From NCBI RefSeq assembly GCF_000745775.1, contig NZ_JQJY01000004.1, forward strand, positions 496,001-560,000: a stretch of DNA of 64,000 nt, given 5' to 3'. Position 1 is the first letter of the stretch. Each line of letters starts with the position of its first letter. Of this stretch, positions 29,805 through 39,121 are shown piece by piece. The notes under the pieces were generated by a model that did no database searches, was not told the origin of the DNA, and saw only the letters and a program-made list of their open reading frames with translations. The position numbers and the translations under genes are program-made. The stretch comes from Flavobacterium sp. ASV13 (lineage in GTDB: Bacteria > Bacteroidota > Bacteroidia > Flavobacteriales > Flavobacteriaceae).

Positions 29805-30776
29805 ATGAGAGAAGTTGCCTTCATAAAACAAAATAAAGAAAAATGGCTGGAATTTGAGCTAGCTATTTTTGGTAAAGCTAAAAAAAATCCTGACGAATTA
29901 GCTAATTTGTACATTCAGATGATGAATGATTTGTCGTATGCACAAACGTATTATCCTAAAAGTAAAACAGTTATTTACTTAAACCACCTTGCATCACAAA
30001 TTTATCAGAAAATTTATAAAACCAAGAGAACGGAGAAAAACAGGGTTGTCGAATTTTTTGTAACCGAAGTTCCGTTACTGGTTTACGAATACAGGCGTTA
30101 TTTAGTATATGCTTTTATTTTATTTTTTGCGACGGTTTCTATAGGCGTTATTTCGGCAAAATACGATCCTAATTTTGTTCGTCTTATTCTTGGCGATAAT
30201 TATGTAAACGAAACATTGGAAAACATCAAAAAAGGAAATCCAATGGCCGTTTATGGATCGGGAAGTAATTGGGGAAGTTTTGTTTCTATTACAATGAACA
30301 ATCTTTTTGTTGGCGCAAAATGCTACTTTTTTGGGCTTTTTGCCGGAATTGGGACTTTCTATATTTGCATGTCCAACTGTATTATGTTGGGATCTTTTCA
30401 ATATTTCTTTTATGAACAAGGCGTTTTTTGGAAAAGCGTCAGAGGAATCTGGATTCATGGCGCAATGGAAATTTTTGGAATTGTGATAGAAACCGCGGCC
30501 GGATTTATTTTAGGCGCTTCAATATTATTTCCAAAGACTTTTTCAAGAATCAATTCTTTTAAAATTGGTTTTAAGAATAGTTTCAAAATCTATTTGAGTA
30601 CATTTCCTTTTACAATTGGCGCTGGTTTTCTGGAAGGTTTTATTACACGATATTCTATTGATATGCCAAATTGGCTCAGCAGTTTTATCATTTTATTTAC
30701 ATTAGGAATAATTTCATTTTACTATTTGGTTTATCCTTTTATTGTCCACAAAAAAACACAACAATTCTCAGCCTAA
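29805..30776 (+). CDS. Stage II sporulation protein M (SpoIIM) family membrane protein
   Basis: The 323-residue protein has a soluble N-terminal part of about 95 residues followed by several transmembrane segments. NNLFVGAKCYFFGLFAGIGTFYICMSNCIMLGSFQYFF and WIHGAMEIFGIVIETAAGFILG match the core of the SpoIIM/DUF95 family, including the HGxxE motif. Flavobacteria do not sporulate, so the role is something else. It opens the plus-strand cluster with DUF4129, DUF4350, MoxR and DUF58 proteins. Confidence 0.88.
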   Translation: MREVAFIKQNKEKWLEFELAIFGKAKKNPDELANLYIQMMNDLSYAQTYYPKSKTVIYLNHLASQIYQKIYKTKRTEKNRVVEFFVTEVPLLVYEYRRYLVYAFILFFATVSIGVISAKYDPNFVRLILGDNYVNETLENIKKGNPMAVYGSGSNWGSFVSITMNNLFVGAKCYFFGLFAGIGTFYICMSNCIMLGSFQYFFYEQGVFWKSVRGIWIHGAMEIFGIVIETAAGFILGASILFPKTFSRINSFKIGFKNSFKIYLSTFPFTIGAGFLEGFITRYSIDMPNWLSSFIILFTLGIISFYYLVYPFIVHKKTQQFSA

Positions 30777-30798
30777 ATTGACTTAATCGGAAACCATA

Positions 30799-31572
30799 AT
30801 GAATAAGATTTTCTTCATTTTACTTTTTCTTTTTTGCTGCAGTTTTTCAAATGCACAAGATTCTCTTGTGACCGAAGAACCGCCAAAAGCCGTTTCTATT
30901 AAATATACCGAAAAAGACATCCAGGTTGATACGGCTACAATTCCTTCTAAGACTTTTGAAAAAGATTTCAAAAAGAGATACAAAAGCGATGATTTTGTTT
31001 ATGAAGTTAAACCTCCTGAAAAAACATTTTGGGACGATTTTTTAGAATGGCTTGCCCGTATTTTCAGCAAAATATTCACGTTCAGCAATCAAAAAGCATC
31101 AATAGATTTTGTTGCAATTCTTTTTAAAACTTTGGCGGCAATAATTGTCATCATTGTTATTTTCCTGATTGTAAAAGCCTTAATTAATAAAGAAGGACAA
31201 TGGATTTTTGGCAAAAATTCTAAGAAAAGAACTATTTATTATTCGGATGCCGAAAAAAATATTCATCTTATAGATTTCGAAAAACTGATTGCAGAAAATA
31301 TTCAATCGGATCAAAAAAGGATTGCGATTCGTTATTACTATTTGTGGCTATTAAAAGTTATGGCGCAAAATCATTACATAGAATGGGATATTGAAAAAAC
31401 CAATTCTGATTATTTATATGAAATTCAAAGTCCCGTACATAGAGAGGAATTTACCTATTTATCTTATTTGTACAATTACATTTGGTACGGTGAATTTGAT
31501 ATAAATGAGCCTATTTTCCTAAAAGCTGAAAACCGATTTAAAAAAGCTATAAAAACCTTTAACCATGGATAA
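30799..31572 (+). CDS. DUF4129-containing membrane protein
   Basis: 257 residues with a signal peptide (KIFFILLFLFCCSFSNAQ), a periplasmic segment, one membrane span (TLAAIIVIIVIFLIVKALI) and a cytoplasmic C-terminal domain. That domain (IRYYYLWLLKVMAQNHYIEWDIEKTNSDYLYEI, then FTYLSYLYNYIWYGEFDI) matches the DUF4129 pattern. It lies 22 bp after spoIIM and overlaps the next gene by 8 bp. It is a member of the MoxR/DUF58 cluster; molecular function unknown. Confidence 0.85.
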   Translation: MNKIFFILLFLFCCSFSNAQDSLVTEEPPKAVSIKYTEKDIQVDTATIPSKTFEKDFKKRYKSDDFVYEVKPPEKTFWDDFLEWLARIFSKIFTFSNQKASIDFVAILFKTLAAIIVIIVIFLIVKALINKEGQWIFGKNSKKRTIYYSDAEKNIHLIDFEKLIAENIQSDQKRIAIRYYYLWLLKVMAQNHYIEWDIEKTNSDYLYEIQSPVHREEFTYLSYLYNYIWYGEFDINEPIFLKAENRFKKAIKTFNHG

Positions 31573-32770
31573 ATCTATTAAAATTTATATCGGTGTTCTG
31601 GTTTTTATTTTCGGCTTGATTTTATTTGCAGGCAAGAAACAGCCAAAACCAATTGACTGGCGCCCTACTTTTTCTGTACATGACAAGATTCCGTACGGAT
31701 TATATGTTTTTGACAAAGAAATCAAAGGACTTTTGAAAGGACAAAAAATCGAAAGAATTACGGCTGTAACGCCTTACGAATATTTAGATTCTAAATACAA
31801 TCCAGATACTTTAGTTGAAGACTACAGAATAAAAGGCACATTCCTGAATATTGCTGCAAATGGTGATATTGACGAACAATCTGTAAAAGAGCTTTTTTAT
31901 TTTGTTTCGCGAGGAAATAATGCATTTTTGAGTATGCGAAGCTTTCCTCAAATTCTATTAGACAGTTTAAAACTTGATGTTCAGAACGATTTAAAAAGAC
32001 CTCATAAAACTTTGATTTGGATGGCAAATCGAAAAGTAAATGACAAAAAATACATTTTTACGCAGTCAGTTGAGGATTACTTTTCTAAAATTGATACGGC
32101 AAATACTACTGTTTTAGGTTATCAGAGTTCAGCAAAAAATGAAAAGCATATAAATTTCATAAAAGTAAATTATCACAGCGGTTATTTTTATCTGCATACA
32201 CAGCCGGCCGCTTTTACGAATTATCATTTACTGAAAGGGAATCATTATCAATATGCCGAAAATGCATTGTCACAAATTCCTAAAGGAGATATTTTCTGGT
32301 ACACAAAAGGACAAAATAATGAGTCGGTTTCTGGTTCGCCTTTGCGTTATATTTTTAGCCAGCCGGGATTAAAATGGGCTTATTTGATGAGTATATTTGG
32401 GATTTTGATTTTCATATTTTTTAATGCCAAACGAAAACAGCGAATTGTACCAATTGTAAAACCGCTTGCCAATTTAACAGTCGATTTTACCAAAACAATT
32501 GGAAATTTATATTATCAGGAAGGCGATCACACCAATATTATTGACAAGAAAATCATCTTTTTTCTTGAAAAAATGCGAACCGAATATTTGCTTGATACCA
32601 CAAAACTGGATGATGATTTTATTAAAAAACTGCAACTTAAAACAGGGAAAAACGTTGCCGATATTCAGGAGCTTGTCTTTTTAATCAACGAACATCGAAA
32701 GAGTTATCACGGAAGTCTTGAAGAAGATTTAATCCGAATTAATAATGCAATTGAAAAAGTTATACATTAG
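31565..32770 (+). CDS. DUF4350-type membrane protein
   Basis: The 401-residue protein has an N-terminal membrane anchor (IYIGVLVFIFGLILFAG) and a second span near 275-290 (WAYLMSIFGILIFIFF). The region between resembles the GATase-like DUF4350 domain: KIPYGLYVFDKEIKG and LFYFVSRGNNAFLSMRSF. Such domains lack catalytic residues and may bind a partner. The start overlaps the DUF4129 gene by 8 bp. It is followed 41 bp later by moxR. Confidence 0.75.
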   Translation: MDKSIKIYIGVLVFIFGLILFAGKKQPKPIDWRPTFSVHDKIPYGLYVFDKEIKGLLKGQKIERITAVTPYEYLDSKYNPDTLVEDYRIKGTFLNIAANGDIDEQSVKELFYFVSRGNNAFLSMRSFPQILLDSLKLDVQNDLKRPHKTLIWMANRKVNDKKYIFTQSVEDYFSKIDTANTTVLGYQSSAKNEKHINFIKVNYHSGYFYLHTQPAAFTNYHLLKGNHYQYAENALSQIPKGDIFWYTKGQNNESVSGSPLRYIFSQPGLKWAYLMSIFGILIFIFFNAKRKQRIVPIVKPLANLTVDFTKTIGNLYYQEGDHTNIIDKKIIFFLEKMRTEYLLDTTKLDDDFIKKLQLKTGKNVADIQELVFLINEHRKSYHGSLEEDLIRINNAIEKVIH

Positions 32771-32811
32771 TATTTTTAACCGAAATTCACCAAAAGAAAA
32801 CATACCAAAAC

Positions 32812-33825
32812 ATGGACGAAAATAGCATCACAGAAAACGAAATCACAAATGAAAATGTAAATTTCGAAACCAGACTAAATTTAACGCCGCTTTTAGAACA
32901 CGTTAATGCCATCAAAAAAGAAATCGAAACTGTAATTGTTGGTCAGCACAAAATGGTTGATCAGCTTTTAGTTGCTATTTTATCAAATGGACATGTTTTA
33001 TTAGAAGGTGTTCCAGGAGTTGCGAAAACAATTACGGCAAAACTTCTGGCAAAAACCGTAAATATTGATTTTAGCCGAATCCAGTTCACACCAGATTTAA
33101 TGCCTTCGGATATTTTAGGAACCTCAATTTTTAATTTAAAAAATTCTGAATTTGAATTTAAAAAAGGACCTATTTTCTCTAATTTGATTTTAATTGACGA
33201 GATCAATCGTGCGCCGGCAAAAACACAGGCAGCTCTTTTCGAAGTTATGGAAGAACGCCAGATTACAATTGACGGTTCTGGTTATCAACTTGACACTCCT
33301 TTTTTAGTAATTGCAACTCAAAACCCAATTGAGCAGGAAGGAACATATCGTTTGCCAGAAGCACAATTAGACCGTTTTTTATTCAAAATTGCGGTTGATT
33401 ATCCTAAATTAAACGAAGAAATCCTGATTATTCAACGTGAGCATTTATTACAGGATCATGGAAAATTGGAAGCCATTAAAGCCGTACTTTCTGCTTCAGA
33501 AATAAAAGAATATCAGGCTTTAATAAAACAAATTAGAGTAGAGCAAAATTTATTGGAATACATTGCCCGAATTGTAGTGAATACAAGAGAAAATGCATTT
33601 TTGTATTTAGGAGCTTCACCACGTGCTTCGATTGCGATTTTGAACGCTGCTAAAGGTTTTGCTGCCATCAGAGGACGTGATTTTGTTACTCCTGAAGATA
33701 TTAAAGAAGCTGCGATTCCGGTTTTACAACACCGTGTAATTGTTGCACCAGAAAGAGAAATGGAAGGAATTACAAGCTCAGAAATTATCAAACAAATTAT
33801 CGAAACTGTAGAAATACCTCGATAA
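32812..33825 (+). CDS. MoxR family AAA+ ATPase
   Basis: Cytoplasmic AAA+ chaperone-like ATPase, 337 residues. Walker A is EGVPGVAKT, Walker B is LILIDEINRAPAKTQAAL, sensor 1 is ATQNPIEQEGTYRLPEAQLDRF and sensor 2 is GASPRASI. MoxR ATPases commonly mature or remodel partner complexes with vWA/DUF58 proteins, and a DUF58 gene follows 89 bp downstream. The intervening DNA holds a TTGAAAC heptamer array. Confidence 0.96.
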   Translation: MDENSITENEITNENVNFETRLNLTPLLEHVNAIKKEIETVIVGQHKMVDQLLVAILSNGHVLLEGVPGVAKTITAKLLAKTVNIDFSRIQFTPDLMPSDILGTSIFNLKNSEFEFKKGPIFSNLILIDEINRAPAKTQAALFEVMEERQITIDGSGYQLDTPFLVIATQNPIEQEGTYRLPEAQLDRFLFKIAVDYPKLNEEILIIQREHLLQDHGKLEAIKAVLSASEIKEYQALIKQIRVEQNLLEYIARIVVNTRENAFLYLGASPRASIAILNAAKGFAAIRGRDFVTPEDIKEAAIPVLQHRVIVAPEREMEGITSSEIIKQIIETVEIPR

Positions 33826-33880
33826 TTATTAATTGTTAATGGTTAATTGTAAAATGTGAAATGGCAATTAACTGAAGAAC

Positions 33881-33908
33881 TTGAAACTTGAAACTTGAAA
33901 CCTGAAAC
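33881..33908. repeat. TTGAAAC/CTGAAAC heptamer array before the DUF58 gene
   Basis: Three perfect TTGAAAC units and one CTGAAAC unit end 6 bp before the DUF58 start codon. The same unit occurs at 39016-39036. A change in copy number would alter the untranslated spacer between moxR and the DUF58 gene. Confidence 0.85.
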
Positions 33909-33914
33909 AAAAAA

Positions 33915-35246
33915 ATGAAGTTTATAAAAAGTCTATATCTCAACAACTTCTTTTTCTATGTGCTTGCTGGCATTGTAGGACTATTTGTTTGTGCTTTTAT
34001 TTTTCCGAATATTTACGACGCGGTTTGGTTTGGAGTGTTGATTTTGATTACTTTTTTAGGTCTCGATATTTTGCTGTTATACCTGACCAAAACTGGATTT
34101 GAAGCAGACCGAATTACTCCGGAAAAATTATCAAATGGAGATTTAAATCCTATAAATCTTGTTTTAAAAAATCATTATACCTTTTCGGTTTCGGTAAAAA
34201 TAATTGATGAAATTCCGTTTCAATTTCAGGTTCGTGATTTCAAAATTATTAAAACTTTAAAAGCTTCGGAACAAAAAGAAATAGGTTATGATTTGCGTCC
34301 AACTGAGCGTGGAGAATATTATTTTGGTTATCTAAACATTTATGTTTCTTCACCTTTGCGATTAATTTCACGACGTTTTATATTTAATAACGATCAAATG
34401 GTGCCTACGTATCCTTCTTATATTCAATTAAGAAAATACGATTTATTGGCGTTTTCGAATAATTTATTTCAATACGGAATCAAGAAAATCCGCCGAATTG
34501 GTCATACAATGGAGTTTGAGCAAATTAAAGAATATGTTCAGGGCGATGATTTAAGAACTATAAACTGGAAAGCGACAGCAAAGAAAAATGCTTTGATGGT
34601 CAACCAGTTTCAGGATGAAAAATCGCAATCGGTATATATGGCAATTGATAAAGGTCGCGTGATGCAAATGCCTTTTGACGGATTAAGTTTGCTGGATTAT
34701 GCGATCAATTCAACATTGGTTTTGTCGAATGTAATTCTGAAAAAACAAGACAAGGCCGGGCTTTTTTCATTTTCTAAAAAAGTAGAAAATCGTGTTTTTG
34801 CTGAAAAAAGAGGCTCGCAAATGCAAAAAATTCTTGAGACTTTATACAACATCAAAACCGATTTTTTCGAAAGCGATTATAGTCGTTTGTATGTTGATAT
34901 CAAGAAAAATATAAATCAAAGAAGTTTAATCATTCTCTATACAAACTTTGAAACGATGGATGGTTTAAATCGTCAATTACCTTATTTAAAAGGAATTGCT
35001 AAAAACCATTTGTTAGTTGTGGTTTTCTTTCAGAATACGGAATTGAATTCGATCATCAACAAAAAAACAGATACCATTCAGGAAGTTTACGATAAAGTAA
35101 TTGCTGAAAAATTCATGTTCGAAAAACGATTAATCGCAAATGAACTTAAAAAGTATGGAATTCATTCGGTTTTAACACAGCCTGAAAATCTTACTTTGGA
35201 TGCTATAAATAAGTATTTGGAAATTAAAGCGAGAGGGATTTTGTAA
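33915..35246 (+). CDS. DUF58 domain-containing protein
   Basis: 443 residues with two N-terminal membrane helices (FFYVLAGIVGLFVCAFIF and AVWFGVLILITFLGLDILLLYL). A beta domain follows, then the DUF58 core GHTMEFEQIKEYVQGDDLRTINWKATAKK. After that comes a vWA-like segment (SVYMAIDKGRVMQ) with a degenerate MIDAS. DUF58 proteins are typical partners of MoxR ATPases. It closes the plus-strand cluster. Confidence 0.93.
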   Translation: MKFIKSLYLNNFFFYVLAGIVGLFVCAFIFPNIYDAVWFGVLILITFLGLDILLLYLTKTGFEADRITPEKLSNGDLNPINLVLKNHYTFSVSVKIIDEIPFQFQVRDFKIIKTLKASEQKEIGYDLRPTERGEYYFGYLNIYVSSPLRLISRRFIFNNDQMVPTYPSYIQLRKYDLLAFSNNLFQYGIKKIRRIGHTMEFEQIKEYVQGDDLRTINWKATAKKNALMVNQFQDEKSQSVYMAIDKGRVMQMPFDGLSLLDYAINSTLVLSNVILKKQDKAGLFSFSKKVENRVFAEKRGSQMQKILETLYNIKTDFFESDYSRLYVDIKKNINQRSLIILYTNFETMDGLNRQLPYLKGIAKNHLLVVVFFQNTELNSIINKKTDTIQEVYDKVIAEKFMFEKRLIANELKKYGIHSVLTQPENLTLDAINKYLEIKARGIL

Positions 35247-35311
35247 GTTTCAATATTTGTTATCTTATTGTTATTTTACAAAAAGAATCCAATTTGATCA
35301 ATTTTATAAAT

Positions 35312-35319
35312 TAGTTTTG
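35312..35319 (+). promoter_or_regulatory. -7 element before the phosphodiesterase gene
   Basis: TAGTTTTG, an exact TAnnTTTG match. Transcription would start near 35326. This is at the upstream ATG (35328), which supports the ATG at 35361 as the translation start. Confidence 0.45.
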
Positions 35320-35360
35320 GAATAAATATGAAATCTGAACAAATTTCAAACTTATCAAAA

Positions 35361-36446
35361 ATGAAAAAAGCAATCTTAACTCTGTTAATTTTATTAAGTT
35401 TCAAATCCCAAGCTCAAAAAACAGAAAACATTATCATAATTACTACTGACGGATTTAGATGGCAGGAAGTTTTCAAAGGAATAGATCCGGCAATTGCCAA
35501 TGATAAAAAATTCAATCAGGGAGACAGCGCTTACATTTATAAAAAATATGGAAGTGCCGAAATCAAAGAAGCACGCAAAAAACTAATGCCTTTTTTCTGG
35601 TCTGAAATTGCTTCCAAAGGACAAATTTATGGCAATCGGGATCTAGGAAACAAAGTCGATGTTGCCAATCCGTATTGGTTTAGTTATCCTGGCTACAGTG
35701 AAATTATGACTGGAAATGTAGATATTAAAGTCAACTCAAACGGTTATAAAGCGAATCCAAATGTGAATGTTTTAGAGTTTTTAAATAAACAATCCAAACT
35801 TAAAGGAAAAGTTGCCGCATTTGGCGCTTGGGATGCTTTTGACCGAATTTTAAACGAAGAAAGAAGCGGATTTCCTGTAATTTCTGCATTTGATAAAGTA
35901 GGCGGAAACAAGCCAACTTCAGCTCAAAAATTATTAAACGAAATGCGCGATAACTCGTATAAGCCATTTCATGAAGATGAATGCCTGGATGTTTTCACAC
36001 ATTATCAGGGAATGGATGAACTTAAAACGAAAAAACCAAAAGTACTTTATATCGCCTACGGAGAAACAGATGAATGGGCACATCATGCTGAATATCGTTC
36101 GTATCTTGATGCCGCAAACCAAGTGGATAAATGGATTCAGGAAATCTGGAATTTTGTGCAAAACGATCCTCAATACAAAAACAAAACCACTTTATTTATC
36201 ACAGTTGATCACGGTCGCGGTGATAAAATAAAAAAACAATGGACAGATCACGGTGCTGATGTTGAAGGTGCTTCGCAAATTTGGTTCGCAACAATAGGGC
36301 CTGAAATTGCTCCAAAAGGCGAAATCAAAACCGAATCACAGCTGTATCAAAAGCAATTTGCGCAAACATTAGCAAAATTGATGGGATATGATTTTAAAAC
36401 GGATCATCCTGTTAATGAAGAGGTAAAAGAAGTTTTTGAGAAATAG
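35361..36446 (+). CDS. Secreted alkaline-phosphatase-superfamily phosphodiesterase
   Basis: 361 residues from the ATG at 35361, which opens a good signal peptide (KKAILTLLILLSFKSQAQ). The upstream ATG at 35328 lies at the predicted transcription start. The metal and nucleophile region is IIITTDGFRWQEVF, with Asp and Thr as in nucleotide pyrophosphatase/phosphodiesterases. YGETDEWAHHAEY and TVDHGRGDK supply the remaining zinc ligands (Asp, His, Asp-His). The substrate is not known. A very strong inverted repeat follows. Confidence 0.85.
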   Translation: MKKAILTLLILLSFKSQAQKTENIIIITTDGFRWQEVFKGIDPAIANDKKFNQGDSAYIYKKYGSAEIKEARKKLMPFFWSEIASKGQIYGNRDLGNKVDVANPYWFSYPGYSEIMTGNVDIKVNSNGYKANPNVNVLEFLNKQSKLKGKVAAFGAWDAFDRILNEERSGFPVISAFDKVGGNKPTSAQKLLNEMRDNSYKPFHEDECLDVFTHYQGMDELKTKKPKVLYIAYGETDEWAHHAEYRSYLDAANQVDKWIQEIWNFVQNDPQYKNKTTLFITVDHGRGDKIKKQWTDHGADVEGASQIWFATIGPEIAPKGEIKTESQLYQKQFAQTLAKLMGYDFKTDHPVNEEVKEVFEK

Positions 36447-36455
36447 TTTTCTTTT

Positions 36456-36534
36456 TTTTTTCGCCACGAATTCACGAATTATTTTTTCCACGCAAAGTTT
36501 TGAAAAAATAATTCGTGAATTCGTGGCGAAAAAA
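36456..36534. repeat. 33-bp perfect inverted repeat, possible bidirectional terminator
   Basis: Arms 36456-36488 and 36502-36534 are perfect reverse complements, with a 13-bp loop. The core is CGCCACGAATTCACGAATTA, itself containing the direct repeat CACGAATT twice. T runs at both ends could stop transcription in either direction. It is far longer than a normal terminator and looks like a dispersed palindromic element. Confidence 0.9.
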
Positions 36535-36613
36535 CCTTTGCCGTTCTGACGCTTTGGAACTTTAAAAAAAATCTCAGTACCTTAGCGCCTTAGAATCTTA
36601 GTCGCTCAAAAAA

Positions 36614-37405
36614 ATGAAACAAATCACTTCAGTTCAAAATCCGTTTATAAAATCGCTTGTTTTGCTTCAGGAAAAATCCAAAGCTAGAAAACAAACCGGC
36701 ACATTTTTGATCGAAGGATTACGCGAAATTTCATTAGCTATAAAAGGCGGTTACGAAATTGAAACGGTTTTATTTTTACCTGAATTGGTTTCTGAAACAG
36801 AAATAAATAAACTGATTTCCCCTCCGTTTCAACTAATCGAAATCAATAAAGAAGTTTATCAAAAACTGGCTTATCGCGATACAACTGAAGGCATTTTGGC
36901 TGTAGCCAAAACCAAATCCCTAAAATTATCTGATTTAAAATTATCTGATAATCCATTGATTTTAATTGTTGAATCTTTGGAAAAACCAGGAAACATAGGT
37001 GCTGTATTACGAACAGCTGATGCTGCCAATTTAGATGCCGTTTTAATCGCCAATCCAAAAAGTGATTTATACAATCCGAATATTGTGCGTTCCAGCGTTG
37101 GGTGTCTTTTCACCAATCAAATTGCAACCGGAACATCAGAAGAAATCATTGCATTTTTAAAGGAAAAAAAGATCAATTTCTATAGCGCAACTTTACAAAA
37201 TTCGACTTTCTACCACACTCAAAATTTCACCACGCCAACCGCTTTAGTTGTTGGAACAGAAGCAACAGGTTTAACCCAGATATGGCGCGACGCCGCAACC
37301 CAAAATATCATCATCCCGATGCAGGGAGAAATTGATAGCATGAATGTTTCTGTAGCAGCTGCAATTTTGATTTTTGAAGCCAAACGCCAAAGAGAATTTA
37401 AATAA
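36614..37405 (+). CDS. TrmH/SpoU family RNA 2'-O-methyltransferase
   Basis: The 263-residue protein has a short N-terminal substrate-binding domain (ITSVQNPFIKSLVLLQEKSKARKQTGTFLIEGLRE) and a SPOUT domain. SPOUT motifs are NIGAVLRTADAANLDAVLI, SSVGCLF, ALVVGTEATGL and IPMQGEIDSMNVSVAAAILIFEAKRQ, including the knot Asn and Ser residues. It methylates rRNA or tRNA ribose; the exact target cannot be told. The next gene starts 17 bp downstream. Confidence 0.93.
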   Translation: MKQITSVQNPFIKSLVLLQEKSKARKQTGTFLIEGLREISLAIKGGYEIETVLFLPELVSETEINKLISPPFQLIEINKEVYQKLAYRDTTEGILAVAKTKSLKLSDLKLSDNPLILIVESLEKPGNIGAVLRTADAANLDAVLIANPKSDLYNPNIVRSSVGCLFTNQIATGTSEEIIAFLKEKKINFYSATLQNSTFYHTQNFTTPTALVVGTEATGLTQIWRDAATQNIIIPMQGEIDSMNVSVAAAILIFEAKRQREFK

Positions 37406-37422
37406 TCTTAAACTACCAAGTT

Positions 37423-38961
37423 ATGAAGTACAAATTATCGTTTTTAGCACTTTTATTCAGTTTCACAACTTTCGCACAAATTACCAATCAGGAAGTTGAC
37501 AATTTAGTAGAACGAACGATGAAAGCATTTGACGTTCCCGGAATTTCAGTTGCTATTGTAAAAGACGGAAAAGTAGTTCTGGCTAAAGGATATGGCGTAA
37601 AATCAATCGTAACGCAACAAAAAGTAGATGCTAATACACTTTTCGGAATTGCATCAAACAGTAAGGCATTTACCAGTGCAGCATTGGCAATGTTGGTAGA
37701 TGAAGGCAAAATAAAATGGGATGATAAAGTGGTCAAATATCTTCCTGATTTTAAAATGTATGATGATTTTGTAACTCGTGAATTCACCATTCGTGATTTA
37801 CTAACACACAGAAGCGGACTTGGTCTTGGCGCCGGAGATTTAATGATCTGGCCAGACGGAAGTGATTTTACAGCAAAAGATATAGTTCATAATTTACGTT
37901 ACCTGAAACCGGTTTCGAGTTTTAGAACAAAATATGATTATGACAACCTAATGTATATTATTGCTGGCGAAATTGTTCATGTTGTAAGCGGAAAAACCTG
38001 GGCAGATTTTGTCGAAGAGCGCATCATGAAACCTTTGGAAATGACTAACAGTGTGGCATCCATAAAACGTTTAAAAGATACTTCAAATGTAATTACACCA
38101 CACGTTCCGATTGATGGAAAACTAAAAACAATAAAACGTTACGAAAACCAGCTTTTTGATGGTGCGGCCGGAATTTACTCAAGTGTAAATGATTTGAGCA
38201 AATGGGCAATTCTACAAATCAATAATGGAAAATACGGCGATAATAAACAATTATTTTCTGAAAAAGAACATGATGAAATGTGGCAATTGCAAACCATTAT
38301 TCCTGCCAAAACCAGACCACCATACAATACTCATTTTTCAGGTTACGGATTAGGTTGGTTTTTAAGCGATGTAAAAGGATACAAACAAGCATCTCACACA
38401 GGAGGTCTAGAGGGAAATGTGACGCAAACAACCTTGATTCCAGAAATTGGTTTGGGAATTATTGTTTTAACGAATCAGCAGTCTGGTGCTGCTTTTAATG
38501 CGATTACAAATACTATAAAAGACAGTTATTTAGGCATAAAATCAGATGATTACGTAACCGTTTACAGCAACAGAATGAAGGCCAACGAAGAAAAGGCAGA
38601 TAAAGTTACAGATGAAGTTTGGGCAGTTGTTGCTAAGAATAAAAAAGATAAAATAAAAACTGATTTTTCTAAAATTGTTGGAACTTATAAAGACAATTGG
38701 TTTGGAGAAATTACGATTACAGAGAAAAAAGGAAAATTATATTTTGCCTCTAAACGCTCTCCGCAATTGGCAGGCGAAGTTTCTTTTTATAAAGATGGAA
38801 ATTATGTTGTAAAATGGAACAATGCTTTTTTCCATGCCGATGCTCATTTACTCTTCAAATATGATGAAAGCGGAAAAGCTATTAATCTAAAAATGCTTCC
38901 AATCTCTGAACTGACTGATTTTAGCTATGATTTTCAAGACTTGGATTTTTCTAAAGAGTGA
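37423..38961 (+). CDS. Secreted serine beta-lactamase-like hydrolase
   Basis: 512 residues with a signal peptide (YKLSFLALLFSFTTFAQ). The penicillin-binding-protein/class C fold is shown by SxxK (Ser78-Lys81 in SNSK), the YDN motif in YDYDNLMY and the third motif as HTGG in SHTGGLEGN. About 100 C-terminal residues form a lipocalin-like DUF3471-type domain. The combination is common in esterases and D-amino peptidases, so beta-lactam hydrolysis should not be assumed. Confidence 0.92.
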   Translation: MKYKLSFLALLFSFTTFAQITNQEVDNLVERTMKAFDVPGISVAIVKDGKVVLAKGYGVKSIVTQQKVDANTLFGIASNSKAFTSAALAMLVDEGKIKWDDKVVKYLPDFKMYDDFVTREFTIRDLLTHRSGLGLGAGDLMIWPDGSDFTAKDIVHNLRYLKPVSSFRTKYDYDNLMYIIAGEIVHVVSGKTWADFVEERIMKPLEMTNSVASIKRLKDTSNVITPHVPIDGKLKTIKRYENQLFDGAAGIYSSVNDLSKWAILQINNGKYGDNKQLFSEKEHDEMWQLQTIIPAKTRPPYNTHFSGYGLGWFLSDVKGYKQASHTGGLEGNVTQTTLIPEIGLGIIVLTNQQSGAAFNAITNTIKDSYLGIKSDDYVTVYSNRMKANEEKADKVTDEVWAVVAKNKKDKIKTDFSKIVGTYKDNWFGEITITEKKGKLYFASKRSPQLAGEVSFYKDGNYVVKWNNAFFHADAHLLFKYDESGKAINLKMLPISELTDFSYDFQDLDFSKE

Positions 38962-38972
38962 TTTTTGTTTCG

Positions 38973-39036
38973 GGTTTCAAGTTAAAAAATGAGACTTAAA
39001 ACGATCGTTAAAAACTTGAAACCTGAAACCTGAAAC
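38973..39036. repeat. Inverted repeat and CTGAAAC heptamers before relA/spoT
   Basis: GGTTTCAAGTT (38973-38983) and AACTTGAAACC (39013-39023) form a perfect 11-bp inverted repeat. The right arm merges into TTGAAAC, CTGAAAC, CTGAAAC (39016-39036), the same unit as at 33881-33908. The remaining DNA to 39121 shows nothing else. Confidence 0.7.
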
Positions 39037-39121
39037 AAAATAATTCCTTTCAAAAATCAACAATCTAAAGCCTTGCGTATATTCAAACTAATGCGTATTT
39101 TTAGTACTTGAATATGCCGTT

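Noticed and set aside
30120..30458. 112-codon minus-strand frame within spoIIM
   Set aside because: Antisense to the conserved membrane core of the SpoIIM protein; no start context or domain.
37423..38961. Beta-lactam resistance gene
   Set aside because: The SxxK, YxN and HTG motifs fit the wide class C/PBP fold, but the C-terminal DUF3471-like domain and HTGG suggest an esterase or peptidase. Resistance should not be claimed.
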